A DNA stretch of 64,000 nt. Source: Chloroflexota bacterium (lineage in GTDB: Bacteria > Chloroflexota > Anaerolineae > Anaerolineales > Villigracilaceae). The notes under the pieces were generated by a model that saw only the letters and a program-made list of their open reading frames with translations, did no database searches and was not told the origin of the DNA. The DNA lies in contig JACRMH010000048.1 in the NCBI GenBank assembly GCA_016219545.1, positions 94,782 through 158,781 on the forward strand, in the 5' to 3' direction. The position numbers were made by a program, and so were the translations under genes. Shown here piece by piece: positions 1 to 7,709 of this stretch; positions within the stretch are counted from its first letter, which is position 1; each line of letters starts with the position of its first letter.

Positions 1-2
1 CC

Positions 3-2240
3 ACGCAATATCCAATGAACCCGCGCGATGCGCTCACGTATACTGCGTCCATTCCTTTGCCTTTCAACACAGTCGTGAAATATCGGTATGTCCGCCGCGG
101 GGCTTCGCAAGTATTGGAAGACGCCAACTCCGGTTCGGCCATACGCTACAGAATTTACCAGGTGATGAGCCCAAGCGACGTGCAAGATATCATAGCGGAT
201 TGGGGTGACAAATCCTATGCGCGCCCAACGGGGAAGATCGAAGGACATGTATTCAATTCCGATACCGGTTCACCATTGCCAAATATTCTGGTATCCGCGG
301 GCGGTCTGCAATCCTTCACAGATTCCACTGGCAGTTTTGAATTAACCGGATTACCCGTCGGCACGCAAAACCTGCTGGCCTACAGCCTCGATGGGATGTA
401 CCAAACATTTCAACAAGGCGCGGTTGTCGCGGATGGAAAAAACACCTCCGTTGACCTGCGCGTAAAGCCTGCGCAACTGGTCAACATCACCTTTATAGTG
501 TCGGTCCCTGCCGAAACAGTACCCGGCGTGCCTGTCCGTATTGCCGGAAACTTATTGCAGTTGGGAAATACATTTGCCGACCTGCGAGGCGGCATCAGCA
601 CGAACGCAGAACGTATGCCGGTCTTGAGTTTGCAGGCGGATGGGCGCTATAGCATCACACTCGGTCTGCCTGTCGGCGCAGACATTCAATATAAATATAC
701 ATTAGGTGATGGTTTCTGGAATGCCGAACGCACATTGGATAGTCAATGGAATGTGCGTGAGTTTATTGTTCCTCCACAGGATGTCATCATTCAAGACAAT
801 GTCCCCTCCTGGCTGGCCGGCAATTCAGCGCCGATCCTCTTTGAAGCAAGCGTGCCATCCGTCACACCGCCGGGCGACATCATTTATGTTCAATTCAATA
901 CTTTCGGATGGATGGAACCGCTCCCCATGTGGCCGCTTGGCAACAACCGCTGGGCATATAAACTTTACGGGCCATTAAACGTGCTCGACTCTTTTACATA
1001 TCGTTACTGCCGCAATGGACAATGTGGCAGCGCAGACGACAGCCAGACTGTCGGCGCGGCACCGCATGGGCGTCAGGCCGTCACCAGTATTATCGGGCAG
1101 GATATTCAGGATACGATCAGTGCTTGGCAGTGGTATGAAAGCCCTGAACCCGTCACCTTGGTGGGTGCAACCATCCCGCCGCGCACAGGCGGATTTTTCG
1201 CGGGCGTTGAATTCCAATCCACCTATCGCCCGAACTGGTCATACTACGCACCTCAGGCATTCGCAAACATGCAGGCGCTCGGCTCGAACGTGACCATCCT
1301 CACCCCCAGCTGGACTTATACAAGTTCATCGCCTTTGCAATTTTCACCGGTTCCCGGGCAAGACCCCATGTGGATCGACTCGGCGATCATGATATCGCAA
1401 GCCCGGGCATTGGGACTCAGCGTTGCGCTTTTTCCCACCCCCAATTTTCCCGCTTCTTCTTCGACCTTTTGGCTGAATGCGCCGCGAGATGAACAGTGGT
1501 GGCTGACATGGTTTGCCCGCTACCGCGCATTCGCCATTAACTACGCGGACCTTGCCACCCAAACCGGCGCACAGACCCTCATCCTCGGCGGTGATTGGAT
1601 CACGCCCGCCCTGCCCAATGGGACTCTTCCTGACGGCAACCCATCCAACGTTCCAGCGGATGCGGACGTACAATGGAAATCCCTCATCGCCGATGTGCGC
1701 GGACATTTCAAAGGCCCGATTTTCTGGGCATTGCCATACACAAAATCAGCGATTTCAGCGCCATTGGATTTCCTGAAAGATACCGACGGTATTTATCTAT
1801 TATGGTCTGCTCCCCTTTCAACAGGTGCAGGCGCAACCAAAGTGGACTATGCCAATGAAGCCGGAAGATTGCTCGATAACGAAGTTGCACCGCTGGCAAC
1901 CCTAATTGGCAAACCGCTCATCCTCGCAGTAGCATATCCTTCTGCTACTCAATCGGCAACCGGGTGTATCCCTGACGGCAAAGGCGGCTGCCTTGATTGG
2001 ACAGCTTTGAACAGACCGAATGCCGATATTGAATCAATTAGCTTAAGCCTTCAAACTCAAGCCGACCTCTATGAAGCCATGCTCATTGCGCTCAATACAC
2101 GCCCGTGGGTCTCCGGCTTCATCAGCCGCGGATATTATCTTCCCGCCGCCTTACAGGATAAATCGGCATCCGTTCACAGCAAACCAACTTCAGATATTTT
2201 GTGGTATTGGTATCCGCGCTTAACAGGCGCAGTAAAATAA
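3..2240 (+). CDS. Secreted multi-domain glycoside-hydrolase-like protein, 5' end cut by window edge
   Basis: The reading frame is open to the left edge, so the true start and any signal peptide lie outside; the first in-window ATG (position 15) falls inside a domain. In order I see the end of a starch-binding-like beta domain (to about residue 70), a carboxypeptidase-regulatory-like beta domain (about 75-150, GKIEGHVFNSDTG and DSTGSFELTGLP), two further CBM20-like beta domains (about 155-265 and 272-370), and a C-terminal TIM-barrel-like region (about 385-740) beginning FFAGVEFQSTYRPNW. The barrel resembles the GH113-like lipoproteins of Anaerolineae, but I cannot assign catalytic acids; LGGDW sits where an acid could lie. 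It is probably an extracellular polysaccharide-binding or degrading protein. The stop codon directly abuts a repeat element. Confidence 0.75.
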   Translation, partial: TQYPMNPRDALTYTASIPLPFNTVVKYRYVRRGASQVLEDANSGSAIRYRIYQVMSPSDVQDIIADWGDKSYARPTGKIEGHVFNSDTGSPLPNILVSAGGLQSFTDSTGSFELTGLPVGTQNLLAYSLDGMYQTFQQGAVVADGKNTSVDLRVKPAQLVNITFIVSVPAETVPGVPVRIAGNLLQLGNTFADLRGGISTNAERMPVLSLQADGRYSITLGLPVGADIQYKYTLGDGFWNAERTLDSQWNVREFIVPPQDVIIQDNVPSWLAGNSAPILFEASVPSVTPPGDIIYVQFNTFGWMEPLPMWPLGNNRWAYKLYGPLNVLDSFTYRYCRNGQCGSADDSQTVGAAPHGRQAVTSIIGQDIQDTISAWQWYESPEPVTLVGATIPPRTGGFFAGVEFQSTYRPNWSYYAPQAFANMQALGSNVTILTPSWTYTSSSPLQFSPVPGQDPMWIDSAIMISQARALGLSVALFPTPNFPASSSTFWLNAPRDEQWWLTWFARYRAFAINYADLATQTGAQTLILGGDWITPALPNGTLPDGNPSNVPADADVQWKSLIADVRGHFKGPIFWALPYTKSAISAPLDFLKDTDGIYLLWSAPLSTGAGATKVDYANEAGRLLDNEVAPLATLIGKPLILAVAYPSATQSATGCIPDGKGGCLDWTALNRPNADIESISLSLQTQADLYEAMLIALNTRPWVSGFISRGYYLPAALQDKSASVHSKPTSDILWYWYPRLTGAVK

Positions 2241-2393
2241 TAGACCTCTCGCAAAAGTCAAATCATATTGCTGTCGAAAGCGGACGTTACACCTGCCCTG
2301 GCGGGCGGTGCCAGGGGAGAACGTCCGCTACACAAAACATATTTTTTTTCTTTGTAGCAGTGCGCTCTCTAGCGCACTTATGCAAGTGGTTTA
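2241..2393. repeat. TIR-flanked palindromic element, copy 1 (long form)
   Basis: Ends are imperfect 13-bp terminal inverted repeats (TAGACCTCTCGCA at 2241-2253 and TGCAAGTGGTTTA at 2381-2393; 10 of 13 pair). Near the right end is a perfect hairpin AGTGCGCT-CTCT-AGCGCACT. A related copy lies at 21120-21228. This copy carries about 44 extra bases, forming a GCGGACGTT/AACGTCCGC inverted repeat, between short ACAC repeats. It starts on the base after the upstream stop codon. It is non-coding and may act as a non-autonomous mobile element or a terminator. Confidence 0.75.
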
Positions 2394-2409
2394 ATATTAT
2401 TATGCATCC

Positions 2410-2472
2410 AGCAGGGGCGACCCACTCAGCGAGAGCCAAACTTGTCGAGTGTCATAAAGGGTCACCCCTGCT
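2410..2472. repeat. REP-like inverted repeat
   Basis: Arms AGCAGGGGCGACCC (2410-2423) and GGGTCACCCCTGCT (2459-2472) pair at 13 of 14 positions across a 35-base loop. It ends about 20 bases before the ribosome binding site of the penicillin acylase gene. The GGGGCGACCC core resembles the hairpin at 58152-58174. Confidence 0.6.
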
Positions 2473-2503
2473 GAACGATTAATTCCAAAACGGAGGAGCA
2501 TTT

Positions 2504-5071
2504 ATGAAAAAGGCAGGCAAGGTGTTAGGTCGCATATTGACCGTTATTGTCATTATCGCGATCGTTCTCGGCGCGGGTGGGGCTTTCTATCTTAAGAGCT
2601 ATATTCCCAATACCGTTGCGGAGAAATCATTCCCGCAAATTGACGGCGAATTGAAAGTGAGCGGACTCGACGCCGCAGTGGACATCTACCGCGACAAGAT
2701 GGGCATTCCGCACGTTTACGCCACCACCACTCATGATCTTTTCTTTGCGCAGGGCTACGTCCATGCACAGGATCGTTTCTGGCAGATGGACTTCTGGCGG
2801 CATATCGGCTCGGGGCGCTTATCTGAAATGTTCGGTGATGGTCAGGTAAGAACTGATTCATTCCTGCGTACGCTCGGCTGGCGTGAAGTGGCGGAACAGG
2901 AATACAAAATGCTGAACCCTGAATCCAAGGCATTGCTTGATTCCTACACTGAAGGAGTCAATGCTTACATTCAGGAACGCGGCCCGGTTGAACTTAGTTT
3001 GGAATATCTAATTCTATCGGGAGTGCTCAACCCATCCTACACCATCGAACCGTGGACACCTGTCAACTCTCTCACCTGGGGCAAGGCCATGGCCTGGGAT
3101 TTGGGCGGCAACATGGATGATGAGATCGAACGCGCCATCCTTCTCAAAACCCTCACCCCCGAACAACTCAGTGACCTGTACCCTGATTATCCCGCAGACT
3201 ATCCTGTCATCGTACCAACGATTGGTGAGAATGTAAGTAATGTCGAAAGTCAAAAGTCAAAGGCCGCAGACTTTCAGCTTTCCAGCTTGAACCTCCAACC
3301 CATCGCCGAGAAACTCGCCTTGATGCAAATTGCACTCGGTCCCACCGGACCTGATATTGGCTCGAATAGTTGGGTAGTCTCCGGCGACTTAACCACAACC
3401 GGAAAGCCCATACTCGCCAACGACATGCACCTTGGGATTCAAATGCCCTCGATCTGGTATCAGAACGCATTGCACTGCCTGCCAAAATCAGACGCCTGTC
3501 CGTTTGAGATCACCGGCTTCTCTTTCGCGGGTGTGCCCGGAGTCGTAGCCGGACATAATGACCGCATCGCATGGGCTTACACCAACCTTGGTCCAGATGT
3601 GGAAGACCTCTTCATCGAAAAAGTAAATCCTGAAAATCCAAACCAATATGAAGTGGAAGGCAAATGGGTGGACTTTGAGATCCGCAAAGAAACCATCAAT
3701 GTTGGCGGCGGTGACCCGGTTGAATTGAACGTCCGCATCACGCGCCATGGACCCGTCATTTCAGATACTTATGGCTCATTGAAAGATAATGTCACGCCAA
3801 CCGCGCAAGCCTTCAAGGATAAAGTCGGCGTTGACCTGCCGGAAAACTATGTCATTGCATTGCAGTGGACAGCCCTAACCCCGTCCACTCCGTTCGAGGC
3901 AATTTGGGGATTCAACAAAGCCACGAACTGGGAAGAATTCCGCATTGCGGCACGCAACTTCCATGTGCCCGCGCAAAACCTGCTCTATGCAGATGTGGAT
4001 GGCAACATCGGTTACCAAACACCCGGCGACATTCCCCTGCGGAAAAATGGCGACGGCACACTGCCCGTCCCCGGCTGGACCGGTGAATATGATTGGAACG
4101 GCTATATTCCATTTGAAGAACTGCCCTATACATTCAATCCGCAAAGCGGATACATCGCCACAGCCAACAATCAGGCCAACCCGCGCGATTATCCCTACCT
4201 CATCACAAAGGATTGGGATTACGGACAGCGCGCCGCCCGCATCGTGGACATGATCACGAGCGCACCCGGCAAAATTGACATCGCTTACATTCAGTCCATG
4301 CATGGCGACTCGAAGAATCTCAACGCTGAGACTCTCCTGCCTATCCTGCTCTCGGTCAAGCTAGACCCAGGACTGGCCGCCGTCCGAGATCAGACTCTTG
4401 GCACATGGGATTATCAAGAAACCATCAATTCCAAATCCGCCTCTGTCTTTGAATGGTTCTGGTCGAACGCTCTGACAGATACATTCCAGGATGACCTGCC
4501 TCAAGCGTATTTGCCCGGCGGCGGATCGCGCTGGTATGTGGTCATGAGAAATCTCGTCCAACAGCCGGACAGCGCATGGTGGGATGACAAGTCCACCACC
4601 GACAAAGTTGAAACCCGCGATGACATTTTTGCCCGCGCATTTGCTGAAACTGTTTCGCAAATGGAAAAAGAATATGGGAAAGACCCAGCCAAATGGCCGA
4701 AATGGGGCACACTGCACACCTCCACTTTCCGCAATGCTACATTGGGCGAATCTGGTATTGGACCGATCGAGGAGCTCTTCAACCGCGGACCATTCGTTAC
4801 GGGCGGCGGCAAGAGTGTGGTCAACGCCACCGGCTGGACGGTGGGCGTTTCCTTTGAAGTAGACTGGCTGCCCTCCGAACGCGAGATCGTTGATCTGTCG
4901 AACCTGGATAACTCGTTAGCTGGTCACACAACGGGACAATCCGGCCACGCCTACCATCCGCATTACGACGACATGGCCCTGATGTGGACAAAGATCGGCT
5001 ACGCTCCCATGTGGTGGGAGCAAGCATCAGTGATAAAAGACAGTGAAGGGCATTTAAAGTTAATACCGTAA
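2504..5071 (+). CDS. Penicillin acylase family (S45) N-terminal-nucleophile hydrolase
   Basis: An 855-residue amidohydrolase of the penicillin/AHL acylase family, which cleaves amide bonds after self-processing into two chains. Residues 8-32 form an N-terminal membrane or secretion segment. The A chain carries the family signature GIPHVYATTTHDLFFAQGYV with HAQDRFWQMD. The self-cleavage site is GSNSWVVSG; Ser287 should become the B-chain N-terminal nucleophile. Length fits the family. GGAGGAG lies a few bases before the ATG. Substrate cannot be read from sequence; beta-lactams, acyl-homoserine lactones and other N-acyl amides are all possible. The spacer just before Ser287 contains a 7-nt tandem repeat (3242-3263). 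It is monocistronic and ends at a strong bidirectional terminator. Confidence 0.93.
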   Translation: MKKAGKVLGRILTVIVIIAIVLGAGGAFYLKSYIPNTVAEKSFPQIDGELKVSGLDAAVDIYRDKMGIPHVYATTTHDLFFAQGYVHAQDRFWQMDFWRHIGSGRLSEMFGDGQVRTDSFLRTLGWREVAEQEYKMLNPESKALLDSYTEGVNAYIQERGPVELSLEYLILSGVLNPSYTIEPWTPVNSLTWGKAMAWDLGGNMDDEIERAILLKTLTPEQLSDLYPDYPADYPVIVPTIGENVSNVESQKSKAADFQLSSLNLQPIAEKLALMQIALGPTGPDIGSNSWVVSGDLTTTGKPILANDMHLGIQMPSIWYQNALHCLPKSDACPFEITGFSFAGVPGVVAGHNDRIAWAYTNLGPDVEDLFIEKVNPENPNQYEVEGKWVDFEIRKETINVGGGDPVELNVRITRHGPVISDTYGSLKDNVTPTAQAFKDKVGVDLPENYVIALQWTALTPSTPFEAIWGFNKATNWEEFRIAARNFHVPAQNLLYADVDGNIGYQTPGDIPLRKNGDGTLPVPGWTGEYDWNGYIPFEELPYTFNPQSGYIATANNQANPRDYPYLITKDWDYGQRAARIVDMITSAPGKIDIAYIQSMHGDSKNLNAETLLPILLSVKLDPGLAAVRDQTLGTWDYQETINSKSASVFEWFWSNALTDTFQDDLPQAYLPGGGSRWYVVMRNLVQQPDSAWWDDKSTTDKVETRDDIFARAFAETVSQMEKEYGKDPAKWPKWGTLHTSTFRNATLGESGIGPIEELFNRGPFVTGGGKSVVNATGWTVGVSFEVDWLPSEREIVDLSNLDNSLAGHTTGQSGHAYHPHYDDMALMWTKIGYAPMWWEQASVIKDSEGHLKLIP

Positions 5072-5094
5072 AACAAAGGTTGAATAGTTAAACA

Positions 5095-5133
5095 AAAAGA
5101 CCCTAAAGGTTTCGGAAACCTTTAGGGTCTTTT
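5095..5133. terminator. Strong bidirectional terminator
   Basis: A perfect 18-bp stem (AAAAGACCCTAAAGGTTT and its complement) with loop CGG, rich in A on one side and T on the other. It serves the acylase gene on plus and the convergent membrane-protein gene on minus. Confidence 0.92.
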
Positions 5134-5165
5134 ATCTAGCAAAGTGACATCAAACGAATCTCGAT

Positions 5166-5999
5166 TTATTTAGTTTTCCGTTTTTTACCTTTTTTAGCTA
5201 CACTTTCCTTTGGCTTCACATCTTTTTGAGGCTTACTATATTTTTCATAAGTCCCTAAAGACAGATTATCGGGGTTGGTCCAATATTGCTGTTCAAAAAT
5301 GTTCTTGTTCCTCTCGTCCTCGGCGGTAATTACTGGCAGGTATTTACTGGCGATCATCCACGCAAAACCGAACAGCACTAACGCAATGGTTTCCCCCCAG
5401 AAAGTGCTATAGAGGATATTAATATGAGCAAAGCTCATCACCACCAGTCCGCCCATGGTCACCAGAATTCCCCAACCACAGAACTGATATATATACAGCC
5501 TGAATTTTAGATGTATTCCTGTTGGATCATCTTTTATTTTCTCTTTCACCCGGCTTGTAAAAGGACCCAGGCAAAAATATACGGTCGTTAAAAATAATAT
5601 GATCGCGCCAACATAATGCACGGTTGGCACGAACTCATTGGGATAAGTTATGTTGAACCATGACGGCATCGGATCCGGAAATGGAGGACAATTATCTTTT
5701 CCGTAGCAGTATGATGTGGGGTTGAGCGCGGTGGTCCACGCCGCAAATCCCCCTACCCAGCCCACCAGATCTTCGATATGGTTACGTCCCTTGTAACTCA
5801 TTAACAAGGCGCCAATCACAAACAACAACCCGACGAACCAATTGTGAGCATGTGTATAAAATGACCAGCTTATCGAATCAGGCATTATGGACGCAAAAAT
5901 CCTGATGACCAACGGAAGAAAAAATGAAATACCACCAATAAGCAGGCGAATGGTATCTTGATTAAAATAAGCACCGTCGATGTTTTCTTTTGCTTTCAT
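5166..5999 (-). CDS. Multi-pass membrane protein of unknown function
   Basis: A 277-residue protein with about six or seven hydrophobic segments, a long extracytoplasmic loop with CYGKDNCPP and PSWFNITYP, and a lysine-rich C-terminal tail (KGKKRKTK). AAAGGAGTG precedes the ATG at good spacing, which supports the start. I recognise no catalytic motif or named family. It is transcribed alone, ending at the shared terminator, and could be a small integral membrane enzyme or sensor. Confidence 0.8.
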   Translation of the reverse strand: MKAKENIDGAYFNQDTIRLLIGGISFFLPLVIRIFASIMPDSISWSFYTHAHNWFVGLLFVIGALLMSYKGRNHIEDLVGWVGGFAAWTTALNPTSYCYGKDNCPPFPDPMPSWFNITYPNEFVPTVHYVGAIILFLTTVYFCLGPFTSRVKEKIKDDPTGIHLKFRLYIYQFCGWGILVTMGGLVVMSFAHINILYSTFWGETIALVLFGFAWMIASKYLPVITAEDERNKNIFEQQYWTNPDNLSLGTYEKYSKPQKDVKPKESVAKKGKKRKTK

Positions 6000-6183
6000 G
6001 GGTCACTCCTTTCTACTGATCCAGACACTGTTTGTATAAATCGCCAACTCAGGCATACATATTGTACTCATTCCAGTTTCTGAAAATTCCCGCCTCGCTA
6101 ACGCCAACAAATTATTAGAGGCCATTATATCCCTCTCGTCCTTACTTGCAATAGTCCATTCCTGCTTTTTTTATAAGTGTTTA

Positions 6184-6219
6184 AATAAGCAGGTTGGGGT
6201 CGAACCCGACCTGCTTATT
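6184..6219. terminator. Hairpin after the dedA remnant
   Basis: Arms AATAAGCAGGT and ACCTGCTTATT with further internal pairing of GGG/CCC. It occupies the same position relative to the dedA-like remnant as the hairpin at 6674-6710 does to intact dedA, which suggests both were copied together. Confidence 0.75.
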
Positions 6220-6300
6220 CATTTCTTTTCGCGGCACGACTTCACCCGCTCGAATATCATCGGTAGAATGGAGATCAAAGTGATGGCGACTAGTCACCAC
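6219..6300 (-). pseudogene. Remnant of the 3' end of a second DedA gene
   Basis: Read on minus, this stretch gives VAITLISILPMIFERVKSCREKK and a stop. It aligns without gaps to the C-terminus of the intact DedA gene (IIAIILISILPMVYEWWKSRREAK). DNA similarity runs about 90 bp (6219-6308 against 6712-6801) and continues into the last codons of the VanZ-like gene. Upstream the frame is interrupted (TGA at 6294-6296). It is a decayed duplicate, not a gene. Confidence 0.85.
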
Positions 6301-6673
6301 TCAAAACTTTCGGGATGTTTGTTTTATTTGCCAGCCATCCCCCAAGGAGCACTCCAAGAAAACTTGCCAACAAGTCGAACAGGTCAAAGGTGCGCGCGCT
6401 AAAATATTTTTGAGAGAACTCTTCGAGCGTGATGAGAAAAGCAAGGATCAAGCCAATTGAAAGCGTCACCCAGCCGCGAGGTCGGCCATGAAGCGCGGAA
6501 AGAAATGCGCGTGTGATGAAAAAGTTCAAGAGTCCAAGAAGAATGAAATGTCCGACTTTATCACCATTCGGAAAATCATAAAGAGCGGTTACAAAAGACG
6601 GGAGATGATGTGTGTCTGCGAGTATGACAACACCAACTATAAAAGCAAGAAAAACTAAAGCAATATATTTCAT
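6290..6673 (-). CDS. VanZ-like family membrane protein
   Basis: About 127 residues with four hydrophobic segments and VanZ-family hallmarks: GDKVGHFILLGLLNFF, and EEFSQKYFSARTFDLFDLLA near the C-terminus. VanZ relatives have been linked to glycopeptide tolerance, but most have no proven role. I take the ATG at 6673; an upstream ATG at 6748 would read through the dedA terminator and overlap the end of dedA. The chosen ATG lies one base after the U-tract of that terminator and has no ribosome binding site, so the start is uncertain. The last codons derive from the dedA-like remnant, so the C-terminus may be altered. Confidence 0.8.
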   Translation of the reverse strand: MKYIALVFLAFIVGVVILADTHHLPSFVTALYDFPNGDKVGHFILLGLLNFFITRAFLSALHGRPRGWVTLSIGLILAFLITLEEFSQKYFSARTFDLFDLLASFLGVLLGGWLANKTNIPKVLSGD

Positions 6674-6710
6674 CAAAAAAATTAGGTCGGGCTGTAAACC
6701 CGACCTAATT
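6674..6710 (-). terminator. Terminator of dedA
   Basis: A perfect 12-bp stem (AATTAGGTCGGG and complement, 6680-6710) followed on minus by a run of T. It lies between the dedA stop and the VanZ-like gene. Confidence 0.85.
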
Positions 6711-6713
6711 GAT

Positions 6714-7346
6714 TCACTTCGCTTCGCGGCGTGACTTCCACCACTCATATACCATCGGCAGAATGGAGATCAAAATGATGGCGATGATGACCAACTCAAA
6801 ATTATTGCGGACAAAGGGGATGTTCCCAAAGAAATACCCCAGGAAGGTAAAGAGCGCCACCCAGGTGATGCCGCCTACAAAATTATAGGTAATGAAATAG
6901 CCATAAGACATCTTGCCAATGCCGGCCACGAACGGAGCAAAGGTACGCACGATGGGCACAAAACGTGCAAGGAAAATGGCTTTGCCACCATGTTTTTCAA
7001 AGAAGGCATGAGTCTTATCGAAATATTCCTTCTTGATCCATTTGATATTGTAGGCGCGCTCACCCAAATAATGTCCAATGGAATAATTGACGGTGTCGCC
7101 AAGCACAGCCGCAACCATTAACAAAGCTGCGACATAAAAAACATTCAATGACCCAAGTGCCGCGAAAGTGCCAGCCGCAAATAGAAGCGAATCGCCGGGC
7201 AGGAAAGGCATGATCACAAGACCTGTTTCAACAAAGATCACCGCGAACAAAATGCCATAGGTCCAGGCTCCATAATCCGCGATGATCGTAGCAAGATATT
7301 CATCCAAATGCAGGAACAAGTCCAATAACTGTTTTACAAACTCCAT
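6714..7346 (-). CDS. DedA family inner-membrane protein
   Basis: A 210-residue DedA/SNARE-associated family protein; members are linked to envelope lipid transport and membrane potential homeostasis. Hallmarks are ETGLVIMPFLPGDSLLFAAG near the N-terminus, GDTVNYSIGHYLG, and the conserved FLARFVPIVRTFAPFVAGIG. Four or five hydrophobic segments follow the usual plan. GAGGAT precedes the ATG. It is followed by its own terminator and the VanZ-like gene. A partial second copy of its 3' end survives at 6219-6300. Confidence 0.92.
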   Translation of the reverse strand: MEFVKQLLDLFLHLDEYLATIIADYGAWTYGILFAVIFVETGLVIMPFLPGDSLLFAAGTFAALGSLNVFYVAALLMVAAVLGDTVNYSIGHYLGERAYNIKWIKKEYFDKTHAFFEKHGGKAIFLARFVPIVRTFAPFVAGIGKMSYGYFITYNFVGGITWVALFTFLGYFFGNIPFVRNNFELVIIAIILISILPMVYEWWKSRREAK

Positions 7347-7377
7347 GTTTTATATCCTCTTTTAAATTATTTTACAA

Positions 7378-7420
7378 ACCATGTGCTCTTTCGAGGGCAA
7401 GCCCCGAAAGAGCACATGGT
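7378..7420. terminator. Hairpin between the 91-aa membrane gene and dedA
   Basis: A perfect 16-bp inverted repeat (ACCATGTGCTCTTTCG at 7378-7393, complement at 7405-7420) with an 11-base loop. It lacks a clean U-tract but sits just after the S9 peptidase/membrane-protein operon, so termination is the likely role. Confidence 0.75.
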
Positions 7421-7430
7421 AGTTGTCACT

Positions 7431-7706
7431 TTATTTCCCTTTTTTTCCAGTCTTCTGGATGCGCCCAAGCCAATCTCCGATGCCGAGAAAGAGAGCGCTC
7501 CCAATAATTCCCATTCCAAGGTTAATAGGACCCAGAGGCAGGAACACCCAACGATGCCATCCAATCATTAATCCAACTGCGAAACCCGCAGCACTTAATC
7601 CAAAATAATAAAGCAGCCACCACCCATTCCTGCCGCGTATCGCGCAGAATAATGCCCCAAACAGCAAGGCGATCATCAGCGCGAGCAGGGCGGATGGGAA
7701 GGTCAT
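7431..7706 (-). CDS. Small membrane protein, unknown
   Basis: A 91-residue protein with about three hydrophobic segments and a basic tail (RIQKTGKKGK). Its ATG lies four bases after the stop of the S9 peptidase gene, so it is probably translationally coupled to it. I do not recognise the family. Its good hydrophobic pattern and tight operon position argue that it is real. Confidence 0.7.
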   Translation of the reverse strand: MTFPSALLALMIALLFGALFCAIRGRNGWWLLYYFGLSAAGFAVGLMIGWHRWVFLPLGPINLGMGIIGSALFLGIGDWLGRIQKTGKKGK

Positions 7707-7709
7707 AGA

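Noticed and set aside
2201..2482. A 93-codon plus-strand frame
   Set aside because: It covers the repeat element and REP-like hairpin; the peptide has no protein character.
6674..6748. 26-residue extension of the VanZ-like protein
   Set aside because: It would translate the dedA terminator and the end of dedA in another frame.
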